A program made the translations under genes and the position numbers. From positions 1 through 10,542 of the forward strand of contig JBKJQB010000245.1 of assembly GCA_046594105.1 (NCBI GenBank): DNA of 10,542 bases, read 5' to 3'. Below the pieces are notes generated by a model. It saw nothing but the letters and a program-made list of their open reading frames with translations, had not been told where the DNA came from and searched no databases. This stretch comes from JBDSGC01 sp046594105 (GTDB lineage Bacteria; Acidobacteriota; Thermoanaerobaculia; Gp7-AA8). Of the stretch, positions 7,374 through 10,542 are shown one piece after another. How positions within the stretch are numbered: the stretch's first letter is position 1; each line of letters opens with the position of its first letter.

Positions 7374-9278
7374 ATGATCAGGGTGGAGCAGGAGGTCCTC
7401 AACGATTTCGAGCGCGTGTCCAGGCTGGAGTGGCTGGAGACCAACGGCATCGGAGGATGGGCCAGCTCGTCGCTGGCATTCGCCAACACCCGGCGCTACC
7501 ACGGACTGGTCGTCTCGGCCTATCCCACCCGGGCGGAGCGATCGGTCATCGTCTCCCGCCTCGACGAAACCGTCGGCGGCGTCTTCCTCGGGTGCAGCCG
7601 CTTCCCGAACGTGATCCACCCGCGCGGCTTCGAACATCTCCGATCGTTCCAGAAGGGTGTGTTCCCGGTCTGGGAGTACGACACCGGGGGTGTGGTCCTG
7701 CGCAAGACCGTCATCGCCGTGCAGGGCGAGAACACCACGATCCTTCTGTACGAGATTCTCAAAGCACAGAAGCCGTTTCCCATGAGGTTCCAGCCCTTTC
7801 TGGCCGGCCGTGACTATCACTCGCTGATGCCGCGCTCCGACGATCCGATCATCCCGTTCGTGAACATCGACATCCCAGACTCGCACTACACCGCAGCTCC
7901 CGAATCGTGGCACGACTTTCAATACGACCGGGAGACGGAACGGGGACTGGACGCTCACGAGGACCTCTTCACGCCCGGCGTCTATGACGTGACCCTTCGG
8001 AAAGGCGATGTGATTCCGGTGGTGCTGTGCGCGGATGACGATGACGAACGCGATGCGTTCGACCTCATCGATCGGGAGCGCTCCCGTCGGGAGACCCTGA
8101 CCATCTCCAGCGACGATTTCCTCAACGACCTGGCCACCGCGGCCGATCAGTTTCTCATCGAGCGCGGACGGCAGGAGCGCACGGTCATCGCCGGTTATCA
8201 CTGGTTCACCGACTGGGGACGCGACGCCATGATCTCGCTGCCCGGGCTCTGCCTGAGCACGGGCAGATTCGAGGAAGCCGAAGGAATCCTGCGCCGCTGG
8301 CTGGGAACGACCAGCCGCGGCATGATCCCCAATCGCTTCCCCGATGGCACCTCCGAGCCGGCATTCAACGCCGTCGACGCGACGCTGTGGCTGTTCGTTG
8401 CGATATGGCGCTACGTGGAGCAGACGGAAGATCAGCAGCTGGCCGCGGATGCCATCCCCGTATTGCGATCGATTCTCGAAGCGTTCGAACGGGGAACTCG
8501 ATTCAATATCCACGTCGACGACGACGGGCTGTTGTACGCCGGCGCCACCGGGGTGGCTCTGTCCTGGATGGATGCGGTGGTCGAGGGCGACGTGATCACG
8601 CCGCGCTGCGGGAAGCCGGTCGAAGTCAATGCCCTCTGGTACAACGCACTGCGGATCATGGCCTCGCTGACCGGCGAGAGCGCGTGGTCGGTGCGCGCCG
8701 ACGATGTGAGAACCGCGTTGGAAGCAGCGTTCTGGAACCCGGCGAAGCAGTGCTGCTTCGACGTGGTCGGGCCGACGGACGAGTCGGTCCGCCCCAACCA
8801 GTTGCTGACCCTGTCACTCCCCTTCCCGCTGTTTGCGGACCGCCGCGGTGAGTCCATCCTCAACACCTGCGAATCGAAACTTCTGACGCCGGTCGGCTTG
8901 CGCACCCTCTCTCCGGAAGACCCTCGCTATCGCGGAAAACTGCTGGGCACTCCCCGCGAGCGCGACTCCGCCTATCACCAGGGAACGGTCTGGCCCTGGC
9001 TGCTCGGACCGTACGCAGATGCCGTGCTGCGCATCCGTGGGGAGAGCGGTCGGGAGCAGGTCCGACGCGCACTGAATGGAATGCGGGCGCACCTGCTCGA
9101 AGCAGGGGTGGGATCGATCTCCGAGGTCTTCGACGGCGATGCGCCCCACGCGCCACGCGGGTGCATCGCTCAGGCCTGGAGCGTCGCCGAAATCCTGCGG
9201 ATCTCGGTGCTGCTCACTGACGATGCAGCCTACGCGGACGGCGTGGCCGTGACTGCCGACTCCACTAGCGGAGAGTGA
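7374..9278 (+). CDS. Glycogen debranching enzyme (amylo-alpha-1,6-glucosidase, archaeal/bacterial type)
   Basis: This 634-residue cytoplasmic enzyme hydrolyses alpha-1,6-linked glucose at branch stubs of limit dextrin. The N-terminal domain (about 15-230) shows the family opening EWLETNGIGGWASSSLA with NTRRYHGLVV. The C-terminal (alpha/alpha)6 catalytic domain (about 250-615) carries YHWFTDWGRDAMISLPGL, the presumed catalytic Asp335 in FNAVDATLW, YHQGTVWPWLLGPY, and the presumed Glu584 in GSISEVFDGD. It corresponds to the glucosidase half of the eukaryotic bifunctional debranching enzyme; the transferase half is supplied separately, probably by MalQ. It is not a GH13 GlgX. The ATG at 7374 is the only start that fits the family N-terminus; upstream bases show no ribosome-binding site, but a five-codon frame (7360-7377) stops across this ATG. 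A small RHH-like gene follows without a gap large enough for a promoter. Confidence 0.94.
   Translation: MIRVEQEVLNDFERVSRLEWLETNGIGGWASSSLAFANTRRYHGLVVSAYPTRAERSVIVSRLDETVGGVFLGCSRFPNVIHPRGFEHLRSFQKGVFPVWEYDTGGVVLRKTVIAVQGENTTILLYEILKAQKPFPMRFQPFLAGRDYHSLMPRSDDPIIPFVNIDIPDSHYTAAPESWHDFQYDRETERGLDAHEDLFTPGVYDVTLRKGDVIPVVLCADDDDERDAFDLIDRERSRRETLTISSDDFLNDLATAADQFLIERGRQERTVIAGYHWFTDWGRDAMISLPGLCLSTGRFEEAEGILRRWLGTTSRGMIPNRFPDGTSEPAFNAVDATLWLFVAIWRYVEQTEDQQLAADAIPVLRSILEAFERGTRFNIHVDDDGLLYAGATGVALSWMDAVVEGDVITPRCGKPVEVNALWYNALRIMASLTGESAWSVRADDVRTALEAAFWNPAKQCCFDVVGPTDESVRPNQLLTLSLPFPLFADRRGESILNTCESKLLTPVGLRTLSPEDPRYRGKLLGTPRERDSAYHQGTVWPWLLGPYADAVLRIRGESGREQVRRALNGMRAHLLEAGVGSISEVFDGDAPHAPRGCIAQAWSVAEILRISVLLTDDAAYADGVAVTADSTSGE
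9270..9273 (+). promoter_or_regulatory. Ribosome-binding site deciding the start of the RHH-like gene
   Basis: GGAG sits seven bases before GTG 9281 and only one base before the alternative GTG 9275. The spacing favours 9281. The site lies inside the last codons of the debranching gene, so the small gene would be translated from the same message. Confidence 0.5.
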
Positions 9279-9280
9279 AG

Positions 9281-9544
9281 GTGGCCGCGAAGAAAAAGGA
9301 TCCGGAAGAAGGCGGCCGCAAAACGCAGCGCATCAGTGTCTGGTTGATGCCGGAGCAGATCGAGTGGCTGAAGGCCAAAGGCAACGTCTCGGAGAACGTG
9401 CGGGCCATGGTCACCGAGGCCATCAGCCTGGACCGGCTGAAAGAGAGCGTTCGTGCTGCCGCTGGTCGCGCACCGAAAGCATCTGGGCAATCGCGCTCAC
9501 CGCAATCTCGTAAGGGTGGCTCGACCCGATCGCCAGCCCGATAG
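9281..9544 (+). CDS. Small ribbon-helix-helix-like putative DNA-binding protein
   Basis: This 87-residue protein is translated from the debranching enzyme message: its start lies two bases past that stop, with GGAG at 9270. After a lysine-rich head (AAKKKDPEEGGRK), the segment QRISVWLMPEQIEWLKAKG, then NVSENVRAMVTEAISL, reads as strand, helix, turn, helix, the plan of CopG/MetJ-type ribbon-helix-helix dimers, which bind DNA through the strand. The rest (about 61-87) is basic, Ser/Arg/Gly-rich and probably disordered; this tail is encoded opposite the end of xdhC, over 122 bases of convergent overlap. Position suggests a regulator of the glucan genes or of itself. The alternative GTG at 9275 would add two residues. 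I do not recognise a named family, and the function is inferred from secondary-structure pattern only. Confidence 0.62.
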   Translation: MAAKKKDPEEGGRKTQRISVWLMPEQIEWLKAKGNVSENVRAMVTEAISLDRLKESVRAAAGRAPKASGQSRSPQSRKGGSTRSPAR

Positions 9545-10229
9545 GGCAGAAGAACGCCTCTTTCGCTTCCGGCGGCAGACCTGCCGCCTCCAGATCGCGC
9601 TTCAGGATGTGCGCTTTGGCATCGCTGCCGATGACGCCGACGTACGGAAACTTCCGGGTGCGCAGAATCTCAATCAGGATCGGCTTGTCGGTGGTGTGGC
9701 CCATGGTCATCAGAGCGACGAAAGTATCGTCGCGCAGCGTCTCCACCATCGACGGCATGTCCTCGCTGCGGATGGCCGAGAGCTTGGGGGAGACCGGCAG
9801 CCGTTCCAGCCACTCCGCTCTCGGATCGATGCAGGTGATCTCACAGTCGAGATGGACCAGCAGCTGAATCAGCGCGTTGGCCACGTGACCGGCCCCGAAG
9901 ATTGCGATGTGCCATCGCTGCGCGTTGTGCGACTCAAAGTAGAGACGGACCACGCCGCCGCAGGTCATCCCCACATCCTTCGCCAGGTTCCACTGCAGAA
10001 ATCGAGTGGTCTCCTCGATCTCGTTGGAGAGCATGCGCTGCGCCTCAGCGATCGCTTTGGTCTCCACCTTTCCGCCACCGACCGTTCCGAACTGGCGGCC
10101 CGCCGCCGTGACGATCATCTTCGCGCCGGCATCCTGAGGGACGCTCCCCGCGGTGTCGACGATGGTCACCGTTACCAGCGGCGTCTCCGCCGCCATCAGC
10201 TCGTTGAGCGCTTCGAAGAACGTCGGCAT
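9423..10229 (-). CDS. xdhC: XdhC-family molybdenum cofactor insertion/sulfuration chaperone
   Basis: XdhC proteins bind molybdenum cofactor, promote its sulfuration and hand it to xanthine dehydrogenase or related hydroxylases in the cytoplasm. From ATG 10229 the protein has 268 residues. The N-terminal XdhC/CoxI domain shows TIVDTAGSVPQDAGAKM and GTVGGGKVETKAIAEA (about 22-65) and CGGVVRLYFE (90-99). A Rossmann-type domain follows, with HIAIFGAGHVANAL (107-120), GVIGSDAKAHI (198-208) and CPIGLAIGSSHPYEIAVSAIAQML (228-251). In-frame ATGs at 10238 and 10268, and a longer open frame to 10328, exist; I chose 10229 because family members begin near FFEALNEL. No molybdenum hydroxylase or cofactor gene is in the window. 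Its last ~40 codons overlap the RHH-like gene on the other strand; the conserved PIGL segment lies within that overlap, so xdhC is real across it. Confidence 0.9.
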   Translation of the reverse strand: MPTFFEALNELMAAETPLVTVTIVDTAGSVPQDAGAKMIVTAAGRQFGTVGGGKVETKAIAEAQRMLSNEIEETTRFLQWNLAKDVGMTCGGVVRLYFESHNAQRWHIAIFGAGHVANALIQLLVHLDCEITCIDPRAEWLERLPVSPKLSAIRSEDMPSMVETLRDDTFVALMTMGHTTDKPILIEILRTRKFPYVGVIGSDAKAHILKRDLEAAGLPPEAKEAFFCPIGLAIGSSHPYEIAVSAIAQMLSVRDQRQHERSLSAGPG

Positions 10230-10265
10230 CGAGGGCATTGTAGACGGGGCGAATTCGCGCAGGGT

Positions 10266-10291
10266 CATCGTCCTGAGGCATCGTCCTGAGG
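10266..10291. repeat. 13-bp perfect tandem duplication in the xdhC leader
   Basis: CATCGTCCTGAGG occurs twice back to back (10266-10278, 10279-10291). Read on the minus strand each copy ends in AGGACGATG, so the duplication creates two possible ATGs (10281 and 10268) in different frames; only 10268 is in frame with xdhC. It looks like a recent slippage event. Confidence 0.85.
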
Positions 10292-10384
10292 TGGAGCGGG
10301 AGCACGCAGAAACAGTGAGCTCGCCCACTTTCCCAAATTACGTCGCGCGTCTCCGATGGAGAGTGCATCGAGGGCTTGACTGGA

Positions 10385-10399
10385 GCCGGCGAAGCCGGC
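10385..10399. repeat. GC hairpin (GCCGGC-GAA-GCCGGC)
   Basis: Two copies of the self-complementary hexamer GCCGGC flank GAA and can form a 6-bp stem. There is no T run, so it is not a typical intrinsic terminator. It belongs to the hairpin cluster at the right end. Confidence 0.6.
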
Positions 10400-10407
10400 A
10401 GAAGACT

Positions 10408-10431
10408 GTAGCCCCCGGCTTCAGGCGGGGG
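10408..10431 (+). repeat. REP-like element: GTAG followed by a CCCCCG/CGGGGG hairpin
   Basis: GTAG (10408-10411) is followed directly by CCCCCG, an eight-base loop and CGGGGG. A GTAG or GTGG tetranucleotide before an imperfect palindrome is the layout of REP elements mobilised by RAYT (TnpA-REP) enzymes. No RAYT gene is in the window; the call is by form alone. Confidence 0.5.
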
Positions 10432-10455
10432 AACGCAGCGACCCGATGCAGCGAA

Positions 10456-10471
10456 GCCCGCTTCAGCGGGC
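10456..10471. repeat. Hairpin GCCCGC-TTCA-GCGGGC
   Basis: A perfect 6-bp stem closes a TTCA loop. The 5' arm also overlaps an alternative stem, GAAGC-CC-GCTTC at 10453-10464, so the two folds exclude each other. It forms most of the left arm of the larger inverted repeat. Confidence 0.65.
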
Positions 10472-10542
10472 GACAGAAGGGTTCCGCGTCATTTGGCGAA
10501 CCACCGAAGAGTCAATCCGCTGTTCTGTCGCCCGCTGAAGCG
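10459..10542. repeat. 20-bp perfect inverted repeat with 44-base spacer, running to the window edge
   Basis: Bases 10459-10478 (CGCTTCAGCGGGCGACAGAA) recur exactly as their reverse complement at 10523-10542. The arms probably extend further: if symmetry continues, the bases just past the edge should read GGCTTCGC. Two inverted copies of a short hairpin unit with a short spacer match the pattern of REP doublets (BIME/REPIN). No terminal-repeat transposase or coding capacity lies between them. Confidence 0.75.

Larger units (their letters stand above)
10230..10542. other. Gene-free stretch upstream of xdhC
   Basis: I see no supported gene here on either strand. Bases 10230-10330 hold the presumed xdhC leader with a 13-bp tandem duplication; no clear promoter boxes were found. 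Bases 10380-10542 hold a run of GC-rich hairpins described separately. The stretch continues past the window edge. Confidence 0.7.

Noticed and set aside
6765..8513. 582-codon open frame on the minus strand spanning the divergent region
   Set aside because: It would cover parts of two well-supported genes, including the start of the debranching enzyme, and its translation has no recognisable domain.
10380..10542. CRISPR array or intrinsic terminator
   Set aside because: The hairpins differ from one another, there are no evenly spaced direct repeats with unique spacers, and no stem is followed by a T run.
10459..10542. Insertion sequence bounded by 20-bp terminal inverted repeats
   Set aside because: Only 44 bases lie between the arms, with no transposase; each arm is itself mostly a hairpin, which fits a REP doublet better.

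Overview
The window is high-GC, densely packed bacterial DNA built around alpha-glucan (glycogen) metabolism. No taxonomic marker is present. Exosortase H, a DUF3536-type GH57 protein, an archaeal-type debranching enzyme and REP-like GC hairpins together would suit an environmental Gram-negative lineage such as Acidobacteriota. That assignment is an inference with low confidence.

Layout, left to right: the 3' two-thirds of glgB (2-1213, +) runs off the left edge. It converges on a minus-strand block that reads right to left from 7177 to 1251: a GH57/DUF3536 glycoside hydrolase, malQ (4-alpha-glucanotransferase), a Phd-type antitoxin with a PIN/VapC toxin, exosortase H (xrtH), and the membrane protein that accompanies exosortase H. 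A short divergent region (7178-7373) separates the block from a plus-strand glycogen debranching enzyme (GH133-like alpha-1,6-glucosidase, 7374-9278). That gene is followed at once by a small ribbon-helix-helix-like protein (9281-9544). The 3' end of the small gene overlaps, tail to tail, a minus-strand xdhC (9423-10229). The last ~310 bases hold no gene. They carry a 13-bp tandem duplication and a cluster of REP-like hairpins, including a 20-bp perfect inverted repeat that ends exactly at the window edge.

How the genes fit: GlgB makes alpha-1,6 branches. MalQ shuffles alpha-1,4 chains and the debranching enzyme hydrolyses alpha-1,6 stubs, so the two together could reproduce the activities of the bifunctional eukaryotic debranching enzyme. 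The GH57/DUF3536 protein probably acts on the same polymer, but its reaction is not established. Two unrelated modules lie between the convergent glgB and malQ: the exosortase pair (C-terminal sorting of surface proteins, no substrate in the window) and the toxin-antitoxin pair, whose start lies 6 bases past the malQ stop. XdhC serves molybdenum hydroxylases and is unrelated to the glucan genes.

Most noteworthy: two 8-bp palindromes spaced 12 bp apart over the antitoxin start codons (operator-like), the RHH gene coupled to the debranching enzyme and overprinting xdhC, the exosortase pair without a substrate, and the REP-like repeat cluster.
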